Source of the DNA: Oleispirillum sp965228165
GTDB taxonomy: Bacteria; Pseudomonadota; Alphaproteobacteria; Rhodospirillales; Rhodospirillaceae
Direction: 5' to 3'
Assembly (NCBI GenBank): GCA_965228165.1
Contig: CBDDHB010000002.1
Coordinates: 248,001 to 312,000 of the forward strand
DNA: 64,000 nt
The position numbers and the translations under genes were made by a program. Shown piece after piece: positions 15,034 through 23,808 of this stretch. The stretch's first letter is position 1. Each line of letters begins with the position of its first letter. A model generated the notes under the pieces. That model was not told where the DNA came from. It made no database searches and saw only the letters and a list, made by a program, of their open reading frames with translations.

Positions 15034-16305
15034 TCAGGCCCCGATCATGTCCAGAACCACCGCCTCGGCCCCGCGCAATCCCTGACGGTCGAGGCGCGCC
15101 AGGTTGACCAGGGTGGCGTCGATGTCGGGGCCGACGAGGCCCTCGCCGTCGGGGACATACGCGCCCTCCGCCGCCAGAAGGCCCAGGTCCACCGCCGCGC
15201 CGACCACCGCCGCCACCTTGTAGGCGCACGAGGTCTTGGCGCCGTCGCAGATCAGCCCGGCGAAGGCGCCGATCACCGATTGCATCGCATGTTCCTGCGC
15301 CGCGTCGTCGCCGCCCGCCAGGAAGGCGGTGGCGGCGGCCACGCCGGTGGCCGGGGCGACGGCGCAGCCGCAGGTGGCGCTTAAGCGACCGGTGTGGGCC
15401 TTCACCGCCAGGGTGACGGCGGACGCGATGGCAAGGGCGCGGGCCAGGGTCTCCCGGTTCGCGCCCAACTCTTCCGCGACGCCCAGAACCCCCAGGAAAT
15501 TGGCGATGCCGTGGTTGCCGCTGCCGCAGATCGCCGCGACCGGCGCGGTCATTCCAGCCATCCGCCCTTCGCTGGCCGCCCCCGCCAGGGACTGGGCGGC
15601 GGCGCGGGGGGAGGGGCGGGCGGCGGCGGCGCGGGAAAGCGCGGCGGCCAGGGGGCCGCGGCGGTCCCGCGCGGCGGCGGCGGCGTTGGTCTCCACCGCG
15701 TCGATCAGGAAGCCGAGGGCCTCGGTGGGCAGATTCCGCGCCAGGCGCAGAATCCGGCGCGGGCCGACGTCGCGCAAGGGATCCAGGGGGTCGGACGCGT
15801 CTCCGGCGGCGGTCGCGGACAGGGGCTCGCCGTTGCGGCGCAGGCCGGTGAAGGCGTCGTGCCGTCCGGAAATGGTCGCTTCCGCCTCGTCGGCGCCGTC
15901 GCGGGCGATGGCGCACAGGAACAGGGGCGGCGCGCCGTGCAGACAGGAAACCGTCGCCAACCCGGCGTCGAGGCGTCTTTCGGCGTCCGCCCGGTGTTCG
16001 GGCGTCGCCGCGTCCAGCAGGGTCAGGCCCGTCGAGGCGTCGGCGATCGCCGCGCCCAGCGCCGCCGCCGCCGCCAGACCGCGCCGCTCGATGCCGGGAA
16101 CTCCGGCGTTGGCGCCGTTGCGGAAGACCGATGCGCCGACCTCAAGCCGCAGGCTTCGCGGCGCGCGGCCCAGGATTTCCACGGCGCGGGCGGCGGCCAG
16201 GGCGGCGGCGGCGATTTCGGTGCAGCCGGTGGCGTCGCCGACTTCGGATTGGAGGAGGGCGAGAAGGGCGGTTCCGTCCAGGAAACGCGGGGCGCCGTCG
16301 GGCAT
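15034..16305 (-). CDS. cyuA: L-cysteine desulfidase / serine dehydratase alpha family (CyuA, UPF0597)
   Basis: Member of the iron-sulfur L-serine dehydratase alpha superfamily that includes the cysteine desulfidase CyuA/YhaM, which breaks cysteine to pyruvate, ammonia and sulfide. The 423-residue product has the expected cysteines for a cluster, GDATGCTE near residue 25, CGSGNHG in the middle and GAKTSCAYK late, with many Ala-rich helices. The start at 16305 is preferred over an ATG four codons earlier because GGAG precedes it by about eight bases. A divergent Lrp/AsnC regulator lies 154 bp away, the same pairing as cyuA with CyuR (DecR) in enterobacteria. Substrate assignment is inference from family and neighbour. 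Confidence 0.82.
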   Translation of the reverse strand: MPDGAPRFLDGTALLALLQSEVGDATGCTEIAAAALAAARAVEILGRAPRSLRLEVGASVFRNGANAGVPGIERRGLAAAAALGAAIADASTGLTLLDAATPEHRADAERRLDAGLATVSCLHGAPPLFLCAIARDGADEAEATISGRHDAFTGLRRNGEPLSATAAGDASDPLDPLRDVGPRRILRLARNLPTEALGFLIDAVETNAAAAARDRRGPLAAALSRAAAARPSPRAAAQSLAGAASEGRMAGMTAPVAAICGSGNHGIANFLGVLGVAEELGANRETLARALAIASAVTLAVKAHTGRLSATCGCAVAPATGVAAATAFLAGGDDAAQEHAMQSVIGAFAGLICDGAKTSCAYKVAAVVGAAVDLGLLAAEGAYVPDGEGLVGPDIDATLVNLARLDRQGLRGAEAVVLDMIGA

Positions 16306-16391
16306 GGAAGACTCCATCTGCGAGGATGCGATGGAGGGAATCCTATCGATCGATTGGCGAAAAAGGGTTTCATTTTTACCAAAAAATTCCG

Positions 16392-16415
16392 AATAGGCGA
16401 TATTTTTATCCTATT
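16392..16415. promoter_or_regulatory. Dyad in the cyuA/regulator promoter, candidate Lrp-family operator
   Basis: AATAGG and CCTATT flank a 12-base spacer that is itself partly symmetric (GATA...TATC). It lies in an unusually AT-rich 154 bp gap between divergent start codons, in an otherwise very GC-rich region. Lrp-family proteins typically bind such AT-rich dyads next to their own gene. Binding by the adjacent regulator is inferred. Confidence 0.5.
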
Positions 16416-16459
16416 AAATCGGTTAAATTTAGAAATTATTCACGATATGTGGAGCCATC

Positions 16460-16921
16460 ATGGATTCCATCAACCGCAAAATCCTTGCCCTGCTGCAAGC
16501 CGACGCCACCCTGCCGGTGAACGAGATCGCGGCGCGGGTCGGATTGTCCGCCACCCCCTGCTGGCGGCGCATCCGTAAGCTGGAGGACGATGGCGTGATC
16601 CGGCGGCGGGTGGCGCTGCTGGACCCGGCGAAAATGAACGTCGGCGTCACCGTGTTCATTGCGGTGCGCACCAGCCAGCACAGCCGGGAATGGCTGAAGA
16701 CCTTCCAGGAAGCGGTCGCGGAGATTCCGGAAATCGTCGAATTCCACCGCATGAGCGGCGAGATCGACTATCTGCTGCGCGCCGTGGTTCCCGACATCGC
16801 GGCGTACGACGCGGTGTACAAGCGTCTGATCGAACGCATCGCTCTGGCCGACGTGACCTCGATGTTCGCGATGGAGACGATCAAATTCACCACGGCGCTT
16901 CCGGTCTCTTACGCCTTATAG
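16460..16921 (+). CDS. cyuR: Lrp/AsnC family regulator, probable cysteine-responsive CyuR (DecR)
   Basis: 153-residue regulator with an N-terminal helix-turn-helix (about 15-45: VNEIAARVGLSATPCWRRIRKL) and a C-terminal RAM ligand-binding domain (about 65-145) with the family's GEIDYLLR segment. The cysteine in SATPCWRR of the recognition helix region is characteristic of many AsnC-type proteins. The gene diverges from cyuA, so by analogy with E. coli CyuR/DecR it likely activates cysteine breakdown when cysteine is high. The family assignment is firm; the ligand is inferred from the neighbour. Confidence 0.85.
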   Translation: MDSINRKILALLQADATLPVNEIAARVGLSATPCWRRIRKLEDDGVIRRRVALLDPAKMNVGVTVFIAVRTSQHSREWLKTFQEAVAEIPEIVEFHRMSGEIDYLLRAVVPDIAAYDAVYKRLIERIALADVTSMFAMETIKFTTALPVSYAL

Positions 16922-17080
16922 GAGGCCCGTATTTTTTATGTTTTTACATCAAGATATTGTTGGCTAATTCTAAGATTAAGCTTTATGTCCATCAAAGGGG
17001 TTCCGAGCGTTGAGTCGGGCGGATGGGGGTGGTAGACTGCTCCGCTGCCCGGTTCCCGGCGGCATGGTTCCATTGAAAGT

Positions 17081-19852
17081 GTGTGTGCCTTGACCAATAC
17101 GCCGATCAAAGCGACCGGGGCCGATATCCAGCCCGTCCATATCGAAGAAGAAATGAAGCGCTCCTACCTCGATTACGCGATGAGCGTGATCGTGGCGCGC
17201 GCCATTCCCGACGTGCGCGACGGGCTGAAGCCGGTGCACCGGCGAATCATGTATTCGATGAAGGAAAGCGGCTACGACCACGCCAAGCCGTTCCGCAAGT
17301 CGGCGCGCATCGTCGGCGACGTGATGGGTCGATACCATCCGCACGGCGATTCCGCGATCTATGACGCCATGGTGCGCATGGCGCAGGATTTTTCGATGCG
17401 GCTGCCGCTGGTCAGCGGCCAGGGCAACTTCGGTTCGATGGACGGCGATCCGGCGGCGGCGATGCGCTATACCGAGGCGCGGCTGGCGAAAAGCTCGCAG
17501 GCGCTGCTCGACGACATCGACAAGGACACCGTCGCCTTCCAGCCCAACTATGACGAAAGCACCCAGGAACCCACGGTCCTGCCGGCGCGCTTCCCCAATC
17601 TGCTGGTCAACGGCGCGGGCGGCATCGCGGTGGGCATGGCGACCAACATTCCGCCGCACAATCTGGGCGAGGTGGTGGATGCCTGCTGCGCCTATATCGA
17701 GGATCCGGATCTGACCCTGGAAGACCTGATGGAGATCGTCCCCGGTCCGGATTTTCCGACCGGCGGGGTGATCGTCGGGCGGGTGGGGGCGCGCTCCGCC
17801 TACGCCACCGGGCGCGGCTCGATCATCCTGCGCGCCAAGTGCGAGATCGAGGAAATCCGCAAAGACCGCATGGTGGTGGTGCACGAGGTTCCCTATCAGG
17901 TGAACAAGGCGGCGATGATCGAAAAGATCGCCGAACTGGTGCGCGACAAGAAGATCGACGGCATCGCCGGGCTGCGCGACGAATCCGACCGGCGCGGCGT
18001 GCGGGTGGTGATCGAACTCAAGCGCGACGCCCAGCCCGAGGTGGTGCTGAACCAGCTTTACCGCTTCACCCCGCTGCAAAGCTCGTTCGGCGTCAACATG
18101 CTGGCGCTTAACGACGGGCGGCCGCAGTTGCTGACCCTGAAGGACGTGATCGTCGCCTTCGTCCGCTTCCGCGAGGAGGTGGTGCGCCGCCGCACCGAAT
18201 TCGAACTGGCCAAGGCGCGCGACCGCGCCCATCTGCTGGTCGGCCTGGCGATCGCGGTGGCCAATCTGGACGAGGTGATCGCGTTGATCCGTTCCGCCGC
18301 CGATCCCAACGCGGCGCGCGAAGGGTTGATGGCGCGCGATTGGCCCGCCGCCGACGTCGAGCCGCTGATCGCCCTGATCGACGAACCCGGTCGTCAGGTG
18401 GTGGACGGCACCTATCGCCTGTCGGACGCGCAGGCGCGCGCCATTCTGGATTTGCGTCTGCACCGCCTGACCGGCCTGGAACGCGACAAGGTTCACGACG
18501 AAATCCGCGAAATCGGCCTGAAGATCGAGGACTACCTGGAGACTCTGCGTTCGCGCGAAAAGCTCTACGGCATCATTCGCGACGAACTGGTGGAGGTGAA
18601 GGCCCTCTACGCCGATCCGCGCCGCACCGCGTTCGAGGAAAACGAGTTCGAACACGACATCGAGGATCTGATCCCGCGCGAGGACATGGTCGTCACCTAC
18701 AGCTCGAAGGGCTACGTCAAGCGGGTTCCCCTGTCCACCTATCGCGCCCAGAAGCGCGGCGGCAAGGGCCGCGCCGGCATGGCGATCCGCGACGAGGATT
18801 ACGTGCGTCGGGTCTATTACGCCAGCACCCACACGCCGCTGTTGTTCTTCTCGTCTCTCGGCATGGTCTACAAGCTGAAGGCCTACAAACTGCCGCTCGG
18901 CAATCCGCAGTCGCGCGGCAAGCCCCTGGTCAACCTGCTGCCGTTGCAGGAGAACGAGACCATCGCCGCGATCCTGCGCCTGCCCGAGGACGAGGCGGAG
19001 TGGGACAAGATGTTCATCGCCTTCGCCACGGCGCGGGGCGACGTGCGGCGCAACCGCCTGTCCGACTTCGGCAACGTGATGTCCAACGGCAAGATCGCGA
19101 TGAAGCTGGACCAGGGGGACAAGCTGATCTCGGTGCGCAATTGCTCCGCCGACGACGATCTTTTCCTGTCCACCCGCAAGGGCAAGTGCATTCGCTTCGC
19201 CCTCGACGAGGTGCGGGTGTTCGTCGGGCGCTCCTCCACCGGGGTGCGGGGCATCCGTCTGGCCGCCGACGACGAAGTGATCGGCCTGACCGTGCTGCAC
19301 CATGCGGCCTATGACGCGGAAACCCGCGAGGCCTATCTGAAGCGCCGCCGCATGGAGGACCACGTTCCCGCCGAGGGCGAGGAGGCCGTGGAGCCGTCTT
19401 CCATCCTCGCCGACGACCTCTACGAGGAAATGCGCGCCGCCGAGCAGTTCCTGCTGGTGGTTACCGAGAACGGTTACGGCAAGCGCACCTCGGCCTACGA
19501 TTATCGGATCACCGGGCGCGGCGGGCAGGGGATCATGAACATCGACGCCACCGACCGTAACGGCGATGCGGTGGCCAGCTTCCCGGTCAAGGATTCCGAT
19601 CAGGTGATGCTGGTCAGCGACGGCGGACAGTTGATCCGGATGCCGGTGCGTGATATCCGCATTGCTGCCAGGAAGACGCAGGGGGTGACCCTGTTCCGCA
19701 CGGCGGAGGACGAGCGCGTGGTTTCGGCGACGCGCCTGGACGACGCCGGACTGGATGACGACGCCGATCTTGCCGACGAGGACGAGGACCGGGACGCGCC
19801 GGGGGGCGCGGCCGAGGATATCGGTGCCCCGACCGCAGCGGACGAGGAATAG
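17081..19852 (+). CDS. gyrA: DNA gyrase subunit A
   Basis: Type IIA topoisomerase subunit that breaks and rejoins DNA during negative supercoiling. About 923 residues. The active tyrosine is in AAMRYTEARL, and the C-terminal pinwheel carries the GyrA box QKRGGKG (in AQKRGGKGRAGMA), which separates it from ParC. The quinolone region reads HPHGDSAIYDAMVRMAQ, keeping Ser and Asp at the positions equivalent to E. coli 83 and 87. The start could be GTG 17081 or TTG 17090; neither has a strong ribosome site. The acidic C-terminal tail after about residue 885 is variable in the family. Confidence 0.96.
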   Translation: MCALTNTPIKATGADIQPVHIEEEMKRSYLDYAMSVIVARAIPDVRDGLKPVHRRIMYSMKESGYDHAKPFRKSARIVGDVMGRYHPHGDSAIYDAMVRMAQDFSMRLPLVSGQGNFGSMDGDPAAAMRYTEARLAKSSQALLDDIDKDTVAFQPNYDESTQEPTVLPARFPNLLVNGAGGIAVGMATNIPPHNLGEVVDACCAYIEDPDLTLEDLMEIVPGPDFPTGGVIVGRVGARSAYATGRGSIILRAKCEIEEIRKDRMVVVHEVPYQVNKAAMIEKIAELVRDKKIDGIAGLRDESDRRGVRVVIELKRDAQPEVVLNQLYRFTPLQSSFGVNMLALNDGRPQLLTLKDVIVAFVRFREEVVRRRTEFELAKARDRAHLLVGLAIAVANLDEVIALIRSAADPNAAREGLMARDWPAADVEPLIALIDEPGRQVVDGTYRLSDAQARAILDLRLHRLTGLERDKVHDEIREIGLKIEDYLETLRSREKLYGIIRDELVEVKALYADPRRTAFEENEFEHDIEDLIPREDMVVTYSSKGYVKRVPLSTYRAQKRGGKGRAGMAIRDEDYVRRVYYASTHTPLLFFSSLGMVYKLKAYKLPLGNPQSRGKPLVNLLPLQENETIAAILRLPEDEAEWDKMFIAFATARGDVRRNRLSDFGNVMSNGKIAMKLDQGDKLISVRNCSADDDLFLSTRKGKCIRFALDEVRVFVGRSSTGVRGIRLAADDEVIGLTVLHHAAYDAETREAYLKRRRMEDHVPAEGEEAVEPSSILADDLYEEMRAAEQFLLVVTENGYGKRTSAYDYRITGRGGQGIMNIDATDRNGDAVASFPVKDSDQVMLVSDGGQLIRMPVRDIRIAARKTQGVTLFRTAEDERVVSATRLDDAGLDDDADLADEDEDRDAPGGAAEDIGAPTAADEE

Positions 19853-19905
19853 GCGCGGTGGTTTCGCCGACGCGGCGACCGGACAATAAAGGGGAGACGA
19901 CGGCC

Positions 19906-20421
19906 ATGCCCGACGGGATTGGCATCTATCCGGGGACGTTCGACCCGATCACCAAGGGGCATCTGGATATCGTATCCCGCTCCCTGCGGCTGGTCGATCA
20001 CCTGATCGTCGGGGTTGCGGTCAGCGCCGGCAAAAGCCCGATGTTCTCGGTCGAGGAACGGGTGGAGATGGCGCGGCGCGAGGTCGCGGCGCTGGATCTG
20101 CCGCCGGGCAAGATCGCCGAGGTCCGGCCCTTCGGCAACCTGTTGATGAACTTCGCCATGGAATGCGGCGCGAAATTCATCATTCGCGGTTTGCGGGCGG
20201 TTTCCGACTTTGAATACGAATTCCAGATGTGCGGCATGAACGTGCGTCTGAATTCGGACATCGAAACCGTGTTTCTGATGGCCTCGGAACGCAACCAGTT
20301 CATCTCGTCCCGCTTCGTCAAGGAAGTCGGGCGTCTGGGCGGCGACGTCAGGGAATTCGTGCCGCCTCGGGTGCAGGTGGAACTGCTGGAACGTTTCCGC
20401 GAAGGAAAGGGCGACGACTGA
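19906..20421 (+). CDS. coaD: Pantetheine-phosphate adenylyltransferase
   Basis: Transfers AMP from ATP to 4'-phosphopantetheine, the fourth step of coenzyme A synthesis. 171 residues, normal length, with the nucleotidyltransferase motif GTFDPITKGHLD at about 7-18, the RGLRAVSDFEYE segment and the QFISSRFVKE motif near the end. ATG 19906 follows AAAGGGGAGA. Its stop shares a base with the start of the cyclophilin gene (TGATG), so the two are coupled. Confidence 0.96.
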   Translation: MPDGIGIYPGTFDPITKGHLDIVSRSLRLVDHLIVGVAVSAGKSPMFSVEERVEMARREVAALDLPPGKIAEVRPFGNLLMNFAMECGAKFIIRGLRAVSDFEYEFQMCGMNVRLNSDIETVFLMASERNQFISSRFVKEVGRLGGDVREFVPPRVQVELLERFREGKGDD

Positions 20422-21044
20422 TGCCGATAATCCATTTCCGTGGCGCGCGCGCCCTCGTCCGGCGGGTGCTGGGCGTGGTCGCTGCGGCACTTCTGACCCT
20501 GGGAGGATTTGGGGTGACCGACAGCACGACGACGGCGGAAGCCGCGCAGCCGGACCTGGAAAACACGCTGTACCTGGAACTGCCGACGGGCCGCGTGGTG
20601 ATCGCGTTGCGCCCCGATCTTGCCCCCAACCACGTGGCGCGGATCAAGGAACTGGCGCGCCAGGGGTTCTATGACGGCCTGGTCTTCCACCGCGTCATCG
20701 CGGGCTTCATGGCGCAGACCGGCGATCCGCAGGGCAACGGCGCGGGCGGCTCGGGCAAGAAGCTGAAGGCCGAGTTCTCGAAGGAAAAGCACGTGCGCGG
20801 CACCCTGTCGATGGCGCGCACCAACGACCCCAACAGCGCCGATAGCCAGTTCTTCATCTGCTTCGAGCCGGTGCCCTATCTCGACGGCAAGTACACCGTC
20901 TGGGGCCAGGTGGTCGAGGGCATGGAGCACGTGGACAAGATCAAGAAGGGATCGGAGGCGATGAACGGTTCGGTGCGCGAACCGACGCCGATGCTCTCGC
21001 TGAAAGTCGCCGCCGACGTGGAGCGCGCCAAAAGCCTGCAATGA
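20421..21044 (+). CDS. Periplasmic cyclophilin-type peptidyl-prolyl isomerase
   Basis: Catalyses cis-trans isomerisation of prolyl bonds. 207 residues with an N-terminal export signal (about residues 10-42, VLGVVAAALLTLGGFG ending at AEA-AQ) and a cyclophilin domain with FHRVIAGFMAQTGDP, GTLSMAR and SADSQFFICF; the catalytic Arg is in FHRV. The tryptophan that confers cyclosporin binding in human CypA is not needed in bacterial forms. It follows coaD directly. Periplasmic location is inferred from the signal. Confidence 0.9.
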   Translation: MPIIHFRGARALVRRVLGVVAAALLTLGGFGVTDSTTTAEAAQPDLENTLYLELPTGRVVIALRPDLAPNHVARIKELARQGFYDGLVFHRVIAGFMAQTGDPQGNGAGGSGKKLKAEFSKEKHVRGTLSMARTNDPNSADSQFFICFEPVPYLDGKYTVWGQVVEGMEHVDKIKKGSEAMNGSVREPTPMLSLKVAADVERAKSLQ

Positions 21045-21126
21045 TCCGGTCCCGAAATTGCGGCTTGACCGATTCCGTCGCCGCGATTATGGTCCGCGTT
21101 CCGCCGGTTTCGGCGGCCTGCGTTGA

Positions 21127-21202
<76 letters not shown>

Positions 21203-21208
21203 ATTGGA

Positions 21209-21245
21209 CCCCCGGAGGCGGCCCCTTCCGGGGGTTCGCTTTTTG
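21209..21245 (+). terminator. Terminator after tRNA-Lys
   Basis: Perfect 8 bp stem CCCCCGGA/TCCGGGGG (21209-21216 with 21227-21234), 10-base loop, then TTCGCTTTTT. Confidence 0.85.
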
Positions 21246-21319
21246 CGTCGGGGGCTTGCGAAAAGGGGCGACGGACCCAAGACTTTAGGAACGGTTTTCC
21301 TTCAGCTAGGGTTGCGATC

Positions 21320-21781
21320 ATGCGTTTCCGTTACGTCCCCCTGATTCTCGCCGCCGGTCTCGTCGCCGGGTGCCAGCCCGGCCCATCGGCCAACACCTAT
21401 CAGCGCAATCAGACGATGCAGGCCGCCACGGTGCAGAAGGGCAAGATCGTCTCCTTCCGCACCGTGCGGTATTCCGGCACGCAAAGCGGCGTCGGCGCGG
21501 GCGCGGGCGCGGTGGCGGGCGGCGTCGGGGGCTCGTTCCTCGGCGGCGGCACCCGTTCCAACATCCTGGGCGCGGTGGGCGGCGCGGTTCTGGGCGGGGT
21601 CGCGGGCAGCGCGGCGGAAGAGGCGATCACCTCGGGCGAGGCGATCGAGTTCATCGTCCAGCTGGACGACGGCCGGAGCCTCGCCATCGTGCAGAAGAAC
21701 GAAGACAACCTTTCGGTTGGCGAGCGGGTGATGGTGTTGCAGGGAGGCCAGACCCGTATCGTCCGCGACACCGCGCCGTAA
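21320..21781 (+). CDS. SlyB-like glycine-zipper outer-membrane lipoprotein
   Basis: 153-residue lipoprotein: signal peptide with lipobox LVAGC (Cys near residue 18), then two glycine-zipper segments (GVGAGAGAVAGGVGGSFLGG and GAVGGAVLGGVAGSA at about 55-100) and a C-terminal strand-rich part with DDGRSLAIVQ. This is the Pcp/SlyB arrangement, expected at the outer-membrane inner leaflet. It stands alone after the tRNA terminator. The precise role is unknown; SlyB relatives help maintain envelope integrity. Confidence 0.83.
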   Translation: MRFRYVPLILAAGLVAGCQPGPSANTYQRNQTMQAATVQKGKIVSFRTVRYSGTQSGVGAGAGAVAGGVGGSFLGGGTRSNILGAVGGAVLGGVAGSAAEEAITSGEAIEFIVQLDDGRSLAIVQKNEDNLSVGERVMVLQGGQTRIVRDTAP

Positions 21782-21790
21782 TGCCGGGCG

Positions 21791-22180
21791 TTACCGGAAG
21801 GTCCAGATCACGTTCAGGGCGTAGTGCCAGAACAGCAGCAGACCGGTCACCGCCACCTGCGCCAGCAGATAGGGGACGTCCAGAACGTTGACCAGCAGGG
21901 TCATCAACAGGCCGTTGAGGATGAAGCCGCTGCCCGCCACGGTCAGGAACTTGCTCAACGCCTCGCGATGGCGTTTGCGGCTGTGGAAGGTCAGGTGGTA
22001 GTTGAGGAAATAGCTGACCACCGCGCCGGACAGGAATCCCATCACCGACCCCGGAACCGGCGCGATGCCGCCCAGCTCCACCAGCGCCACCAGCACCGCG
22101 TAATGGACGACGGCGGCGGCGGCGCCGACCGCGGCGAAGGCCAGGAAGCGCCGCGCCTGCGCCCGCCAATAGTCGCTCAC
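21791..22180 (-). CDS. gtrA: GtrA-like flippase family protein
   Basis: 129-residue protein with four hydrophobic spans (FLAFAAVGAAAAVVHYAVLV; VPGSVMGFLSGAVVSYFLNY; a third around FILNGLLMTLLV; a fourth LLAQVAVTGLLLFWHY), matching GtrA, the small membrane protein thought to flip undecaprenyl-phosphate-glucose. The start is GTG 22180, overlapping the end of the upstream membrane glycosyltransferase by four bases. Third gene of a gtrB/GT-C/gtrA operon. Confidence 0.88.
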   Translation of the reverse strand: MSDYWRAQARRFLAFAAVGAAAAVVHYAVLVALVELGGIAPVPGSVMGFLSGAVVSYFLNYHLTFHSRKRHREALSKFLTVAGSGFILNGLLMTLLVNVLDVPYLLAQVAVTGLLLFWHYALNVIWTFR

Positions 22181-23808
22181 GGCCCGGTCTCCGGCGGGCG
22201 GGTGATGGCGCGGCGATCCTTCACCGTGCCGATGCGCACGCCCATGCGTTCGATGGTGAACAGAATCTCGCCGTCGAGGGCGTCCTCGCAACCGTCCTGC
22301 GACGGCGCGATGAAGAAGTCGGCGGTTTCCCAGTTCTTGGTCACCTTGAACAGGGACGACAGGTATTCGTCGGCCTGGATCAACTCGGCGCAGACCGAAA
22401 CCCGATAGGGCGGGCCGTTGCGCGGGTTGCGGATGCCGTCTTCCTGCTCTTCCAGGATCATCTGCGACAGGCGTTCGGCGGCCTCGCGGATCGAGTTGCC
22501 GTGATAGTCGAACTCGTAACGCCCCAACGCGCCCGAAACCCCGCCCGCGAAGACGTTGTAGGCGACGGATTCATAGGGGTGCAGGCGGACCAGGGTGCCC
22601 AGGTGGACCAGCCACAGGGCGCCGCAGGCGGCAAGAAAGGCCTGTCCGGCGCGCAACCCCAGGCGGTTGGCCAGCAGATGATAGGTCGCGCGCAGCCCCA
22701 GGGCGGCCAGAACCGCCAGCGGCGGCAGCAGGAACATGTAGTGGCGCAGACCGTTGTAGAGCAGGGGCTTGGCCAGCATCGCGTGAAGAATCGGCACCAC
22801 CACCGCCAGAACCACCGGCAACAGGCGCAGGGCGTGCAGGCGCTCGAAGCGTCGGCGAACGGTGCAGAAGAAGGCGCCGGCGCCGCCGAAAGCCAGGCCC
22901 AGCAGGGCAAGCTCGGGCAGGCGCACCGCGACATAGGTCGGCAGGTAGCCGCGCGGCACGTTGGCGCCCTGCATCACCACGCCGTTCAGCCGGGTCCAGA
23001 TGACGATCGGGAAGCGCGAAAAGGTGTCGATGGCGAACAGGATGTTGCCGGGGGCGAACACCGACCACGGCCAGGCGAAGGCCATGATGGCGAAGGCGAC
23101 CGCGCCGGCCGGCAGCAGATGCAGAATCGTCACGCCGATGCGGCGCAGGATATCGAGGATGCCGTTCCGGGTGTCCATCGCCGCGACGATGATCAGGATG
23201 GCGATTTCCAGCCCGCCGTAGACCGCGACGATGCGCAGGCCCAGGGCGCAGCCCAACGCCGCACCCAGCCCCAGCACGTGCCGGGTGCGGGGGCGCGGCA
23301 GTTCGGGGGCGATGCGCGCCGCGTAATAGGTCACCCAGATCATGGCGCTGGCGAACGAGATGTCCTTGGTATGGTTGGCCAGGGTTCCCCACCAGGCGCC
23401 GGTGACCGCCAGCAGCAGCACCGCGACGCAGGCCCATGCGTCGGAAGACAGCAGCCGCGCCAGACGCCAGGTTCCCCACATTCCGACCATGCCGACGATG
23501 ACGGTCAGAAGGTGCCGCCATTCATAGGTCGGCATCGGCAGATGCGGGCCGATGGTGGCGGCGATCAGGTCGAACAGGCCGCCGTAGAGATAGAGGTTGC
23601 GGTAGTGGAAGGCGGTGTCGTCGGTGAAGCCGCTGGCGTAGAAGCGGATCAGAAGCTCGCCATAGGTCTGCTGCACTTCCTCGTCGTTGGAAATGCCGTA
23701 GTGATGAAACGTGGACAGGGCGATGGCGATCATCGCGCCGAACGCCACCAGGCTCGCGGTGCGTCCGGGCTTGGCCCGGAGACGAGCGATCAGGGTCTTC
23801 ACCGTCAA
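22177..23808 (-). CDS. Multi-pass GT-C-type glycosyltransferase
   Basis: 543 residues with roughly ten hydrophobic spans in the first 410 residues and a soluble C-terminal tail. An acidic cluster, GISNDEEVQQ, lies in the loop after the first span, the usual place of the catalytic acidic residue in GT-C enzymes (ArnT/PMT type). Placed between gtrB and gtrA, it is the likely serotype-type transferase that moves the lipid-linked sugar onto a surface polymer outside the membrane. The start TTG overlaps the gtrB stop as TTGA; a GTG two codons later is an alternative. The sugar and acceptor are unknown. Confidence 0.75.
   Translation of the reverse strand: MTVKTLIARLRAKPGRTASLVAFGAMIAIALSTFHHYGISNDEEVQQTYGELLIRFYASGFTDDTAFHYRNLYLYGGLFDLIAATIGPHLPMPTYEWRHLLTVIVGMVGMWGTWRLARLLSSDAWACVAVLLLAVTGAWWGTLANHTKDISFASAMIWVTYYAARIAPELPRPRTRHVLGLGAALGCALGLRIVAVYGGLEIAILIIVAAMDTRNGILDILRRIGVTILHLLPAGAVAFAIMAFAWPWSVFAPGNILFAIDTFSRFPIVIWTRLNGVVMQGANVPRGYLPTYVAVRLPELALLGLAFGGAGAFFCTVRRRFERLHALRLLPVVLAVVVPILHAMLAKPLLYNGLRHYMFLLPPLAVLAALGLRATYHLLANRLGLRAGQAFLAACGALWLVHLGTLVRLHPYESVAYNVFAGGVSGALGRYEFDYHGNSIREAAERLSQMILEEQEDGIRNPRNGPPYRVSVCAELIQADEYLSSLFKVTKNWETADFFIAPSQDGCEDALDGEILFTIERMGVRIGTVKDRRAITRPPETGP

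Noticed and set aside
17081..19852. ParC instead of GyrA
   Set aside because: A GyrA box (QKRGGKG) is present in the C-terminal domain, which ParC lacks.
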